64,000 nt of DNA from Sphingomonas pituitosa NBRC 102491 (GTDB taxonomy: Bacteria; Pseudomonadota; Alphaproteobacteria; Sphingomonadales; Sphingomonadaceae): assembly GCF_001598435.1 (NCBI RefSeq), contig NZ_BCYY01000019.1, positions 1-64,000 of the forward strand, in the 5' to 3' direction. The notes below the pieces were generated by a model, which saw nothing but the letters and a program-made list of their open reading frames with translations, was not told where the DNA came from and did not search any database. This document shows, in pieces, positions 26,188-35,352 of the stretch. Each line of letters opens with the position of its first letter. Position 1 is the stretch's first letter. A program made the translations under genes and the position numbers.

Positions 26188-27099
26188 ATGAACGAGGGCC
26201 CTAGTACCGGCTCGCCCGAACACCGACACGAAAACGGCGGCATCTGGCGCAGTTTGCGCGCGCTCCTGTTCGGCGAGGAACAGGAGGAATCGCTGCGCGA
26301 TCGCCTGGAAGAAGCCATCGAGGAGCATGAGAGCGAGGGCGGCACCCCGCCGGCCGGCGACCTTGCCCCGATCGAGCGGCAGATGCTCAAGAACCTGCTG
26401 CATTTCGGCGAGCGCGATGCCGGCGATGTCGGCGTGCCCCGTGCCGACATCATTGCGGTGGAGGAGCAGACCAGCTTCGCCGATCTCGTCCAGCTGTTTG
26501 CCGAAGCCGGCCATAGCCGCCTGCCTGTCTATCGCGAGGAGCTCGATACGATCATCGGCATGGTCCATATCAAGGACGTGTTCGAGATCCTGGCCAAGGG
26601 CGAGACCTATCCGCCGGACATTTCCGGGCTGATCCGCCAGCCGCTCTACGTGCCGCAATCGATGGGGGCGCTCGATCTGCTCGCGCAGATGCGCGTCAAG
26701 CGGACGCACCTCGCCGTCGTGCTCGACGAATATTCGGGCACCGAGGGGCTGATCACCATCGAGGACCTGATCGAGGAAATCGTCGGCGAGATCGAGGACG
26801 AGCATGACGAGGCGCCGGCCGCGCTGATCGTGCCGATCGACGGCGGCGGCTGGGAAGCCGATGCGCGTGCCGAGCTGGAGGACGTCGCCGAGACGGTCGA
26901 CCCGCGTCTGGCTGAGGTTGAGGAAGATGTCGATACGATCGGCGGTCTCGCCTTCGTGCTGGCGGGGCATGTGCCGGCAGTCGGCGAATGTCTCGAGCAT
27001 GGCAGCGGCTGGAAGCTCGAAGTCATCGATGCCGACGAGCGCAAGGTCAACCGCCTGCGGCTGCATCCACCCGAAATGCGCGCGGAGGATGCGGCATAA
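26188..27099 (+). CDS. corC: CorC/HlyC family CBS-domain protein
   Basis: 303 residues, soluble. Two CBS repeats occupy about residues 75-200 (starting VPRADIIAVEEQTSFADLVQ and including HLAVVLDEYSGTEGLITIED). The C-terminal CorC_HlyC/transporter-associated domain ends KVNRLRLHPPE. It lacks the DUF21 membrane domain, unlike the second CBS protein at 38419. CorC proteins are linked to Mg/Co efflux and sit with ybeY in many genomes, usually followed by lnt; here lnt is about 11 kb away on the other strand. Confidence 0.92.
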   Translation: MNEGPSTGSPEHRHENGGIWRSLRALLFGEEQEESLRDRLEEAIEEHESEGGTPPAGDLAPIERQMLKNLLHFGERDAGDVGVPRADIIAVEEQTSFADLVQLFAEAGHSRLPVYREELDTIIGMVHIKDVFEILAKGETYPPDISGLIRQPLYVPQSMGALDLLAQMRVKRTHLAVVLDEYSGTEGLITIEDLIEEIVGEIEDEHDEAPAALIVPIDGGGWEADARAELEDVAETVDPRLAEVEEDVDTIGGLAFVLAGHVPAVGECLEHGSGWKLEVIDADERKVNRLRLHPPEMRAEDAA

Positions 27100-27187
27100 C
27101 TTCTCAAACTGCGTGACAGGCATATATTGTTCATCACCAGTTTAGTCGGGTGCGGTTAGCCTGAAGCTCTCGACAGGGGAGTGTGGG

Positions 27188-27766
27188 ATGCGTTGGATAT
27201 TGGGTGTTGCCGCACTGGTTGGCGCGGGGACTGCGCATGCGCAGGAAATGGCGTTCACCGGTCTGGCCGCAGGCGTCGAAGCTGGGGTGATAGAGCACCA
27301 TTTCTATCTCGACGTGAAAGTGAACGACCGTCCATATTCCAGCCGTTACTATCGTGATACCGCTTTCGGCGGCGGCAGTTTTGCCAGTTACGATGTGGCG
27401 ATTGCGCGCCGTTGGCGGCTGGGGGCGGAAGCGGAGTTTACGGCCGGCGGCGGTTCGCCCGAGGCGGTGATCCGCGACAGCTTCCGCTACGCCCAGTCCC
27501 CGCGGTTCGGATTTCGCGCTACCGGCCGCCTGGGCTTTGTCGTCAGGCCGAAGCTGATGCTGTAAGGCAAGGGTGGCTTTGGTGGAAACCGCTACCGGCT
27601 TACCAACAACGCCGGGGTGCAGGACGTGCACGGCTGGAGCAGCAGCTTCGTCGTCGGCGGCGGGGCCGAATGGCGCGTCGCCGATCGGGTGGGGCTGCGG
27701 CTCGACTATGCCCATGTGGACAACAGCAGCCACCAGGTGATGCTGGGCGTGCCGGTGCGCTTCTGA
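27188..27766 (+). pseudogene. Outer-membrane beta-barrel protein with in-frame TAA
   Basis: A signal peptide (MRWILGVAALVGAGTAHAQE) starts an outer-membrane beta-barrel of the OmpA-like/OmpW-like small-barrel type. After codon 125 (KLML) the frame meets TAA at 27563-27565, then continues without shift for 66 more codons, reading GKGGFGGNRYRL and ending in the barrel terminal strand QVMLGVPVRF with TGA at 27764. Comparable barrels have a Tyr at such a position, so a Tyr codon to TAA change is the likely cause. The truncated 125-aa product would lack the last strands and the C-terminal Phe needed for insertion. Confidence 0.85.
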
Positions 27767-27769
27767 CGC

Positions 27770-28537
27770 CTATCCGGCGAGTCCGATCAGGCTGATCTGT
27801 CGACCATAGTCGGGCTCGCCGCGGTGCGTGGCGCGGCGGAAGCTGAAGAAGCGGAGCTCGTTCGCATAGGTGTCGAGGCCCATCGCCTCGATGGTCCGCA
27901 GCCCGGCCATCGCCAGCCGGTGGACGACATAGGCTTCCAGGTCGAACTGGAAATGTTCGGTCCGGCCATCGGCGAAGAAGCGCTCATTGGCCGGGTCCTG
28001 CTCGCAGAAGCGGCGGAAGAAGCCGGCGTCGACTTCGTAGCTCGCACGCGCGATGCAGGGGCCGATCGCGGCGGCGATACGATCGCGGCGGGCGCCCAGC
28101 GCTTCCATTGCGGCGATCGTCGAATCGGTGACGCCGCCGATCGCGCCCTTCCAGCCGGCATGCGCGGCAGCGACGACGCCGGCTTCGCGATCGGCGAACA
28201 GCACCGGCGCGCAGTCGGCGGTGAGGATGCCCAGCACCAGCCCCGGCTGGTTGGTGACCAGCGCATCGGCCTTGGGGCGCAGCGCCTCGTCGAACGGCGC
28301 GATCACCGTCACCGCATCGGCCGAATGGACCTGGTAGACGGTGACCAGCCGCGCGCCGGGCAGCACGGCCTGAACCGCGCGGCAGCGATTCTCGGCGATG
28401 GCCGCGGGATCGTCGTTCGATCCGGTGCCGACGTTGAGCCCCGCGACCACGCCCGTAGAGACGCCGCCGATGCGACCGAGAAAGCCGTGCGGCACGCCCG
28501 CCAGTGCGCGGCCGCGGTTCACTTCCACGTTGCTCAC
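27770..28537 (-). CDS. pgeF: Multicopper polyphenol oxidase-fold protein (PgeF/YfiH)
   Basis: 255 residues. PgeF proteins are purine nucleoside phosphorylase-like enzymes or peptidoglycan editing factors. The metal site residues lie in YQVHSADAV, TADCAPVLFAD and AAAHAGWKGAIGG, and the FFSFRRATHRGEPDYGRQ tail is typical. It is the last gene of the lgt-midA-GNAT-pgeF operon, overlapping the acetyltransferase by 4 nt. Its stop faces that of the barrel pseudogene only 3 nt away. Confidence 0.93.
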   Translation of the reverse strand: MSNVEVNRGRALAGVPHGFLGRIGGVSTGVVAGLNVGTGSNDDPAAIAENRCRAVQAVLPGARLVTVYQVHSADAVTVIAPFDEALRPKADALVTNQPGLVLGILTADCAPVLFADREAGVVAAAHAGWKGAIGGVTDSTIAAMEALGARRDRIAAAIGPCIARASYEVDAGFFRRFCEQDPANERFFADGRTEHFQFDLEAYVVHRLAMAGLRTIEAMGLDTYANELRFFSFRRATHRGEPDYGRQISLIGLAG

Positions 28538-29037
28538 AGGGCCAGCCGCATCAGTCGATCCTCATCGGCATGGTTGCCCACCATGAAGGCATAGGGTCCG
28601 CGATCCTCGAAGCCGTAGCGCTGGTAGAAGCGCTTGGCGCGGTGGTTGTCGACATAGACGGAGAGCCACATCTCGGCGGCGCCGCGTGCGCGGGCGGTGG
28701 CGAGCGCCCAGTCCATCAGCGCCTGCGCGGCGCCGCTGCCCTTGGCGCGATCGAGCAGGTAGAGCTGGCGGAGTTCGATCGCGGGGCCGTGCGGCGTGGC
28801 AGGCAGGCTTATCGGCCCGAGCTTGCAATAGCCGGCGATGCCTTCCGCATCCTCGATGACCCGGAAGGCGAACGCCGGATCGGCCAGCTCCTCGGCCCAG
28901 CCCTCGATCGTGAACTTTGCGAGGAAGGCGGTGAGATCCTCGGGCGCGTACAGATGCGCGAAGGTCGCCTGGAAGCTTTCCCGAAACACCGCGTCGATCG
29001 CGGCGGCATCGGCGGGGGTGGCGTCGCGGAAGGTCAT
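28534..29037 (-). CDS. GNAT family N-acetyltransferase
   Basis: 167 residues, starting MTFRDATPADAAAIDAVFRE as GNAT proteins do. The acetyl-CoA loop is LLDRAKGSGAAQALMDWAL near residue 95, and AKRFYQRYGFEDRG is motif B. The substrate is unknown. It overlaps both neighbours by 4 nt (ATGA), so it is translated as part of the lgt operon. Confidence 0.9.
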   Translation of the reverse strand: MTFRDATPADAAAIDAVFRESFQATFAHLYAPEDLTAFLAKFTIEGWAEELADPAFAFRVIEDAEGIAGYCKLGPISLPATPHGPAIELRQLYLLDRAKGSGAAQALMDWALATARARGAAEMWLSVYVDNHRAKRFYQRYGFEDRGPYAFMVGNHADEDRLMRLAL

Positions 29038-30128
29038 GCGAACCCCGCCGGTACTGGCCAGCCCGGCGCGGTGAGCGCGATTACCTTGAACAGCGATCCC
29101 ATCTGGTCGTCGCCGACCAGCCGGTTGCGATCGCTGGCGATGGCGTCGCCGCGCTCCGGCGCCACGCGGGCCAGCGCACGGGCGCGGTCGTCGATGCCGA
29201 GCGCTTTCAGGAAATCGCCCTGCGTCACCGGGCCATGGACGGTCAGCCCCTCGGCCTCTGCTGCTTCCTTGAGCGTGCCGAAATCGACATGCGCGGTGAG
29301 GTCCGCCTCGCCGGGCGCGTCGAACGGATTGGCGAAGGCATGGCCGCGCACCGCCTGCAGCGTGTCGCCGATCGCCGGGCCCTCATAGCCATAGTCGATG
29401 ATCAGCGCCGCGCCGCCCTGCGCCAGCAGCCGCTGGGCGAGCGCGCGGAGCAGCGACACGCTGGCCGGCGAGGTCTCGAGGATCGAACCCGGCGCGGCAT
29501 CGCGCAGCGCCGGCGGAATCACCGGATCGAAGCCGCGATCGCCGGTGACCGGCAGGAACAGCGTGTCCTGGCAGGCGACCAGCCGCTCGCGCCAGCCTTG
29601 TGCGGTGTGGACCAGCTGGCGGATCGGCAGTGCGTCGAAGAACTCGTTGGCGACGACGAGCAGCGGCGCATCCTCCGGCAGGCCGACCAGATCGAGGTGC
29701 CATTCGGCGTGCGGCACGCGCTCCTTCTGCGCGGCGCGCAGCACGGGGCTCGCTTCGAGGAAGTCGACCGGCGGGGCGAACCCGGCCTTGCCCATCGCCC
29801 GCAGCGCGTCCGCCGCGAGCGTGCCGCGGCCCGGCCCGAACTCGACATAGCGGGCGGCCTCGGGGCGGCCGGCGCGATCCCACAGATCGGCGAGCCACAG
29901 GCCGGTCAGCTCGCCGAACATCTGGCTGATCTCGGGCGCGGTGGTGAAGTCGCCCCGCGCGCCCAGCGGATCGCGGGTCGCATAATAATGGGCGTTTGCG
30001 GCGCCCATGAACTGCGAGAGCGGAATCGGCCCGGCGAGCGTGATCGCGCGCGCCAGCCGTTCGGGGAGTGCGGGCTCGGCGGCGTTGTCGCGGCGTTCGT
30101 CGGGCTGGGCGTTCAGGGGGTTGGTCAT
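29034..30128 (-). CDS. MidA/NDUFAF7-type SAM-dependent methyltransferase
   Basis: 364 residues. Orthologue family of mitochondrial NDUFAF7, which methylates an Arg of complex I subunit NDUFS2. Family signatures: YYATRDPLGARGDFTTAPEI (residues about 48-67), the SAM loop YVEFGPGRGTLAADALR, and VVANEFFDALPIRQ. A role in assembling respiratory complex I is inference from that homology. The start at 30128 leaves an 11-nt gap after lgt; the longer open frame to 30539 is antisense to nothing useful and overlaps lgt. Confidence 0.92.
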   Translation of the reverse strand: MTNPLNAQPDERRDNAAEPALPERLARAITLAGPIPLSQFMGAANAHYYATRDPLGARGDFTTAPEISQMFGELTGLWLADLWDRAGRPEAARYVEFGPGRGTLAADALRAMGKAGFAPPVDFLEASPVLRAAQKERVPHAEWHLDLVGLPEDAPLLVVANEFFDALPIRQLVHTAQGWRERLVACQDTLFLPVTGDRGFDPVIPPALRDAAPGSILETSPASVSLLRALAQRLLAQGGAALIIDYGYEGPAIGDTLQAVRGHAFANPFDAPGEADLTAHVDFGTLKEAAEAEGLTVHGPVTQGDFLKALGIDDRARALARVAPERGDAIASDRNRLVGDDQMGSLFKVIALTAPGWPVPAGFA

Positions 30129-30139
30129 GGCCGGGCAGG

Positions 30140-31042
30140 TCAGGCGACGCTCGGCCCGGTGATCGCCTCGATCCGCTTGCGGCGGCCGGGGGCGGTGGCG
30201 ATCAGGAACAGGCCGCCCGCGATCATCGGCAGGCACAGCCACTGGCCCATGTGCAGGCCGGTGAGGTCGACCAGCCAGACCAGCTGGCGATCGGGCTCGC
30301 GGAAGAATTCGACGAAGAAGCGGCACAGGCCGTAGCCGAGCAGGAAGATGCCGGCGAGCTTGCCCGGCTGGTAGCGCGCATCGGTGCGCCAGAAGAAGAA
30401 CCAGAGCACCGCGAACAGCAGCAGCCCTTCGAGGCCCGCCTCGTAGAGCTGGCTGGGATGCCGCGCAGGCTCCGGCAGGCCGGCGGCCACGGTGCCGCGG
30501 AACACGATCGCCCAGGGCACGTCGCCCGGCTTGCCCCACAGCTCGCCGTTCACGAAATTGGCAAGGCGGCCGAAGAACAGCCCGAACGGCGCGCAGCAGA
30601 CGACATAGTCATGCACGCGCAGCCAGTTGAGCTTGTGCTGCCACGACAGCCAGACAATCGCCAGCGAGGTGCCGATCACGCCGCCATGGAAGCTCATGCC
30701 GCCTTCCCACAGCATCAGGATCTGCAGCGGATTGGCGAACATCTCCGGCGCGTAGAAGATCACATAGCCGAGCCGGCCCCCCAGGATGATGCCGAGCGTG
30801 GCGTAGAACACCAGATCGTCGGCATGGCGCCGCGCCATCGGCGCGCCGGGCTGGGCGAGCAGCTTCATCAGGTACACCCAGCCGAGCAGGATGCCGCTGA
30901 TATAGGCCAGCGAATACCATTTGATCTGGAAGAAGCCGAGGTTGATCGCCACCGGATCGAGGTGGAGATCGTTGTAGTGAAGATGTCCGCCGGCAGCGGC
31001 AAGCAGGGTTGGCAGCACGGTAATCCCCGGCGTGAGAAGCAA
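30140..31042 (-). CDS. lgt: Prolipoprotein diacylglyceryl transferase
   Basis: 300 residues with seven hydrophobic segments. Lgt attaches diacylglycerol to the lipobox Cys of prolipoproteins in the inner membrane, before Lnt acts. The family signature [17 protein letters not shown] is near residue 165, and [12 protein letters not shown] and [10 protein letters not shown] are also conserved. The furthest start is a TTG at 31042; a GTG at 31018 is an alternative. It heads the minus-strand operon and is divergent from the IorB-like gene. Confidence 0.95.
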   Translation of the reverse strand: MLLTPGITVLPTLLAAAGGHLHYNDLHLDPVAINLGFFQIKWYSLAYISGILLGWVYLMKLLAQPGAPMARRHADDLVFYATLGIILGGRLGYVIFYAPEMFANPLQILMLWEGGMSFHGGVIGTSLAIVWLSWQHKLNWLRVHDYVVCCAPFGLFFGRLANFVNGELWGKPGDVPWAIVFRGTVAAGLPEPARHPSQLYEAGLEGLLLFAVLWFFFWRTDARYQPGKLAGIFLLGYGLCRFFVEFFREPDRQLVWLVDLTGLHMGQWLCLPMIAGGLFLIATAPGRRKRIEAITGPSVA

Positions 31043-31148
31043 TTGCCGCCCGCGATAGAGCCAAAATGCCGCAAACCCAAGGGGGAGCGATCAGGCTGAT
31101 CGAAAGCCCATGCTGGCGTGGGCGCGCGCCCCGCGATAGAGCGAGGTG

Positions 31149-33392
31149 ATGGCAGGCACCTCCGCACCCCGCATCCGGCTCGACCGACGCAGGCTGTTGA
31201 TCGGCGGCGGCGCGGGACTTGGGCTGGTGGTTGCCTGGGGCCTGTGGCCGCGCAGCTACGCGCCGAACCTCGCGGCCGGCCCGGGCGAGAGCCTGTTCGG
31301 CGCCTGGTTGAAGATCGGCAAGGACGGGCAGGTGCGCGTCGCGGTGCCTCAGGCGGAGATGGGCCAGGGCGTCTATACCGCGCTCCCGCAGATACTCGCC
31401 GACGAGCTGGGGGCGGACTGGAAGCTGGTCGGCGTCGAGCCCGCGCCGCTCAACCCGCTCTACGCCAATCCGCTGGCGGCGCAGACCCTGTTCGCCGCGG
31501 CGCTGGGAAGCCTGCCGGAGAAGGTGCAGCGCAGCCATGCCGCGCGCGCCGACCTGATGCTCACCGCGGCCTCCACCTCGGTGCGCGCTTTCGAGGACGA
31601 TCTCCGCCAGGCGGGCGCGGCGGCGCGGGTGTTGCTGTGCAAGGCAGCCGCGCGGCGCTGGGGCGTGGACTGGCAGGCGTGCGGGACCGCGGGCAACGCC
31701 GTGATCCACGGCAGCCAGCGGCTGGGCTTCGGCGATCTGGCCGAGGCGGCGGCGCGCGAGAAGGTGCCGGCGCAGCCACCCTTGCGCGGCGGCGATAGCG
31801 GACGGCTGTACGGCCAGCCGCTGCCGCGGCTCGACGCGCCGGCGAAGATCGACGGCAGCGCCAATTTCGCGGCCGATGTCCGGCTGCCGAACATGGTCCA
31901 TGCGGCGATCCGGCAGGGGCCGGTGGGCGAAACCGAGCTGGTGCATGTCGATCGCGAGGCGGCCAATCGCGTGCGCGGCATGCTGTCGATCGTCACGACG
32001 AAGCAATGGCTGGCAGCGGTGGCGAGCAACTGGTGGGCTGCCGAACGCGCGCTCCAGGCATTGCGGCCGCGCTTCCGCAACCCCGCGACGGTGGTCAACG
32101 ACGACAGCATCGACGCGGCGCTCGATGCGGCGCTGGAAGGCGACGGCGCCCGCATCGCGGCGAAGGGCGACCTTGCCGCCGAGTTCCGCGGCGCGCGGGT
32201 GGTGACGGCGGACTATCGCGTCGGTCTCGCCCCGCATGCGCCGCTCGAGCCGATGACCTGCACCGCGGACTTTGCCCATGGCCGGCTGTCGCTCTGGCTG
32301 CCGACCCAGGCACCGGGGCTGGCGCGCGCGGCGGCGGCCAAGGCGCTGGGCGTGGATCCGGCGCGGGTGACGGTGCATGCGATGCTCGGCGGCGGTTCGT
32401 TCGGCGCGAAGCTCGAGGTCGACGCCGGCGTGCAGGCGGCGCTCGTTTCGCAATCGGTGGGCCGGCCGGTGCAGCTCACCTGGCCGCGCGATGAGGATCT
32501 GCGGCGCGATCGTTTCCGCCCCGCCGCCGCCGCGCGGCTAACCGCCAAGCTGGGGCAGGGCGGCACCATCTCGGCCTGGCTGGCGAAGATCGCCGCACCT
32601 TCGACCGGCCGCGAGCTGGCGGCGCGGCTGCTCGCCGGCGACACGATCGTGGCGGCGGGGCTGGCGCTGCCGGGCAAGGAAGATGCGTCCGCCGTGGAAG
32701 GCGCAGTACCGGCCTACGCCATCCCGAACCTCGCGGTCGATCATCACCCGGCCGAGATCGGCGTGCCGACCGGCTATTGGCGCTCCGGGGCGCACAGCTA
32801 CACCTGCTTCTTCGCCGAGAGCTTCGTCGACGAGCTGGCGCATGTCGCCAATCGCGATCCGCTGTCGTTCCGCATGGCGATGCTCGGCAATCAGCCGCGG
32901 CTCGCGCGCTGCCTGCAGACCGCGGCGCAACTCGGCGGCTGGCAGGGCGGCGAGCCGGGCAGCGGGCAGGGCATCGCAGCGCACGCCTTTCGCGGATCGT
33001 ATATCGCGGTGATGGCCGAGGCGCATCTGACCCCGCAGCGCGAGATTGTCGTCGAGCGGCTGGTTGCCGCGGTGGATTGCGGGCGCGTGGTCAATCCCGA
33101 TCTCGTCCGCCAGCAGATCGAGGGCGGGCTGCTGTTCGGCCTCGCCGCCGCGCTGGGCGCGCCGACGACGTTCAGCGAGAACATCGCCGACGTCCAGACC
33201 TTCGCCGATCTCGCCCTGCCGACGCTGGCGAACACGCCCGATATCACGGTGGAGATCCTGCCGAGTGGATCGGACCCGGGCGGGGTGAGCGAACTCGCCG
33301 TGCCGCCGACCGCGCCCGCCATCGCCAACGCGTTACAAACCGCCACCGGCACGCGATTTCGTCGCCTGCCTTTGCTATCGGATGCCGAATGA
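31149..33392 (+). CDS. IorB-like molybdopterin-binding oxidoreductase subunit
   Basis: 747 residues, xanthine dehydrogenase family. A twin-arginine-type leader (LDRRRLLIGGGAGLGLVVAW) predicts export with cofactor by Tat. The molybdopterin parts include MGQGVYTALPQILADELGAD, GLAPHAPLEPMTCTA, GGSFGAKLEVDAGVQAA and PTGYWRSGAHSYTCFFAESF, and VDCGRVVNPDLVRQQIEGG closes it. This is the large-subunit type of isoquinoline 1-oxidoreductase and aldehyde dehydrogenases. The small [2Fe-2S] subunit IorA normally beside it is absent. It overlaps hemH by 4 nt. Confidence 0.88.
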   Translation: MAGTSAPRIRLDRRRLLIGGGAGLGLVVAWGLWPRSYAPNLAAGPGESLFGAWLKIGKDGQVRVAVPQAEMGQGVYTALPQILADELGADWKLVGVEPAPLNPLYANPLAAQTLFAAALGSLPEKVQRSHAARADLMLTAASTSVRAFEDDLRQAGAAARVLLCKAAARRWGVDWQACGTAGNAVIHGSQRLGFGDLAEAAAREKVPAQPPLRGGDSGRLYGQPLPRLDAPAKIDGSANFAADVRLPNMVHAAIRQGPVGETELVHVDREAANRVRGMLSIVTTKQWLAAVASNWWAAERALQALRPRFRNPATVVNDDSIDAALDAALEGDGARIAAKGDLAAEFRGARVVTADYRVGLAPHAPLEPMTCTADFAHGRLSLWLPTQAPGLARAAAAKALGVDPARVTVHAMLGGGSFGAKLEVDAGVQAALVSQSVGRPVQLTWPRDEDLRRDRFRPAAAARLTAKLGQGGTISAWLAKIAAPSTGRELAARLLAGDTIVAAGLALPGKEDASAVEGAVPAYAIPNLAVDHHPAEIGVPTGYWRSGAHSYTCFFAESFVDELAHVANRDPLSFRMAMLGNQPRLARCLQTAAQLGGWQGGEPGSGQGIAAHAFRGSYIAVMAEAHLTPQREIVVERLVAAVDCGRVVNPDLVRQQIEGGLLFGLAAALGAPTTFSENIADVQTFADLALPTLANTPDITVEILPSGSDPGGVSELAVPPTAPAIANALQTATGTRFRRLPLLSDAE

Positions 33393-34396
33393 CCCTGCCT
33401 GCCGACCATCCGAAGATCCCGCCTGCCCGCATCGGCGTGCTGCTGGTCAATCTCGGCACCCCCGATGCGCCCGATGCCGGGGCGGTGAAGCGCTATCTCG
33501 GCGAGTTCCTGTCCGATCGCCGCGTGGTCGAGATCCCGCCCTTGCTCTGGCAGCCGATCCTGCGCGGCATCATCCTGCGCACCCGGCCGAAGAAATCGGC
33601 GCATGCCTATGCCCAGGTGTGGCGCGAGGACGGCTCGCCGCTCGCCGCGATCACCAAGGCGCAGGCGCGCGGGCTGGAGGGCGCGTTCGGGCCGGACGTG
33701 ACGGTCCTGCACGCGATGCGCTACGGCAAGCCGTCGGTCGGCGATCAGATCGCCGTGCTGAAGGCGGAAGGGTGCGAGCGCATCCTGGTGGCGCCGCTCT
33801 ACCCGCAATATTGCGCGGCGACGACCGCGACCGCCAACGACGTCGCCTTCGCGGCGCTGATGGCGATGCGCTGGCAGCCGGCGCTGCGCACGCTGCCGCC
33901 TTATTATGACGATCCCGCCTATATCGACGTGCTCAAGACCAGCGTCGAAGAGGGGCTGGCCGGCCTCGACTTCACCCCCGACGCGGTGATCGCCAGCTTC
34001 CACGGCATGCCGCAGCGGACGCTGGAGCTGGGCGATCCCTATCACTGCCATTGCCGCAAGACCGGCCGCCTGCTCGGCGAGGCATTGGGGCGCGAGCTGA
34101 TCGTCACCTTCCAGTCGCGCTTCGGCCGCGCCAAGTGGCTGGAGCCCGCGACAGACACGACGCTGGAGGCGCTACCGGCCCGCGGCATTCGCCGCATCGC
34201 GATCGTCGCACCTGGTTTCTCCGCCGACTGCCTGGAAACGCTGGAGGAACTGGCGATCCGCGGCCGCGAGAGCTTCCTCCATTCCGGGGGCACCGATTTC
34301 GCATATTTGCCTTGTCTCAATGACGGCGCCGCGGGCATGGGGTTGCTCAAGCACATTATCGGGCGCGAACTTGCCGGCTGGGTGAACCCCGCCTAG
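33389..34396 (+). CDS. hemH: Ferrochelatase
   Basis: 335 residues. HemH inserts Fe2+ into protoporphyrin IX, the last step of heme synthesis. Signatures are VLLVNLGTPDAPDAGAVKRY, LVAPLYPQYCAATTAT, ASFHGMPQRTLELGDPY (catalytic His) and TFQSRFGRAKWLEPATD. The ATG lies within the stop of the IorB-like gene (ATGA), so it is coupled to it. The longer open frame from 32777 is a shadow of that gene. Confidence 0.97.
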   Translation: MTLPADHPKIPPARIGVLLVNLGTPDAPDAGAVKRYLGEFLSDRRVVEIPPLLWQPILRGIILRTRPKKSAHAYAQVWREDGSPLAAITKAQARGLEGAFGPDVTVLHAMRYGKPSVGDQIAVLKAEGCERILVAPLYPQYCAATTATANDVAFAALMAMRWQPALRTLPPYYDDPAYIDVLKTSVEEGLAGLDFTPDAVIASFHGMPQRTLELGDPYHCHCRKTGRLLGEALGRELIVTFQSRFGRAKWLEPATDTTLEALPARGIRRIAIVAPGFSADCLETLEELAIRGRESFLHSGGTDFAYLPCLNDGAAGMGLLKHIIGRELAGWVNPA

Positions 34397-34431
34397 CCAA
34401 TTCTTGATTTGATTTGTGGAGAGGAATGCAC

Positions 34432-35154
34432 ATGGCACGTGTAGCGGTCGTCACTGGCGGCACCCGCGGTATCGGCGAGGCGATCAGCCTGGCGCTCAAC
34501 GAGGCCGGCATCACCGTCGCCGCCAACTATGCCGGCAATGACGAGAAGGCCGCCGCCTTCACCGAACGCACCGGCATCAAGGCGTACAAGTGGGACGTCG
34601 GCGATTTCGACGCCTGCGCCGCCGGTGTCCAGCAGGTCGAGGCCGAGCTGGGCCCGGTCGACATCGTCGTCAACAATGCCGGCATCACTCGCGACGGCAC
34701 GATCCTGAAGATGAGCCGCGAGATGTGGGAAGACGTGATCCGCATCAACCTGGGCGGGTGCTTCAACATGGCGCACGCGGTGTTCCCGGGCATGCGCACG
34801 CGCAAATGGGGCCGCATCGTCAACATCGGCTCGATCAACGGCCAGGCCGGCCAGTACGGCCAGGTGAACTATGCCGCCGCCAAGTCGGGCATTCACGGCT
34901 TCACCAAGGCGCTGGCGCAGGAAGGCGCGCGATTCGGCGTGACGGTCAACGCCATCGCGCCGGGCTATATCGATACGGACATGGTCGCGGCGGTGCCGGC
35001 GGACGTGCTGGAGAAGATCGTCGCCAAGATCCCCGTCGGTCGGCTGGGCCAGGCGAACGAGATCGCGCGTGCGGTGGCGTTCCTGTGCGCCGAGGAGGGC
35101 GGGTTCGTCACCGGTTCGACGCTGTCGATCAACGGCGGCCAGCATATGTACTGA
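34432..35154 (+). CDS. phaB: Acetoacetyl-CoA reductase
   Basis: 240 residues, short-chain dehydrogenase. PhaB reduces acetoacetyl-CoA to (R)-3-hydroxybutyryl-CoA with NADPH, the second step of polyhydroxybutyrate synthesis. TGGTRGIG nucleotide loop, NNAGITRDGTILKMS, active-site Ser in IGSINGQAGQYGQVNY with YAAAKSG, and the terminal TLSINGGQHMY are PhaB-specific. A GGAGAGGA site fixes the start at 34432 over the ATG at 34426. phaA and phaC are not here; a hydroxybutyrate dehydrogenase begins at 63651. Confidence 0.95.
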   Translation: MARVAVVTGGTRGIGEAISLALNEAGITVAANYAGNDEKAAAFTERTGIKAYKWDVGDFDACAAGVQQVEAELGPVDIVVNNAGITRDGTILKMSREMWEDVIRINLGGCFNMAHAVFPGMRTRKWGRIVNIGSINGQAGQYGQVNYAAAKSGIHGFTKALAQEGARFGVTVNAIAPGYIDTDMVAAVPADVLEKIVAKIPVGRLGQANEIARAVAFLCAEEGGFVTGSTLSINGGQHMY

Positions 35155-35164
35155 CCAAAAACAG

Positions 35165-35194
35165 GGGGGCCGGATCCTCGCGGATCCGGCCCCC
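35165..35194 (+). terminator. Perfect 13-bp hairpin after phaB
   Basis: GGGGGCCGGATCC pairs with GGATCCGGCCCCC around a TCGC loop, 10 nt after the phaB stop. No T-tract follows, but the stem is very stable. A second weaker inverted repeat (CTCTCG / CGAGAG, 35201-35223) follows. Confidence 0.6.
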
Positions 35195-35352
35195 GGCGTC
35201 TCTCGATACGCTACGCGAGAGCAAATGTACGCGTACAACTCGTTTGCATTAGAGCGGTTCCCTTGAGCGAACCCTGAACGAATTGGTTATTTCCCGTTCA
35301 TCTTCGCATCCGCAGCACTGGCGGGCGGCGGAGGAGCCGTTAAGAGGAAGCC

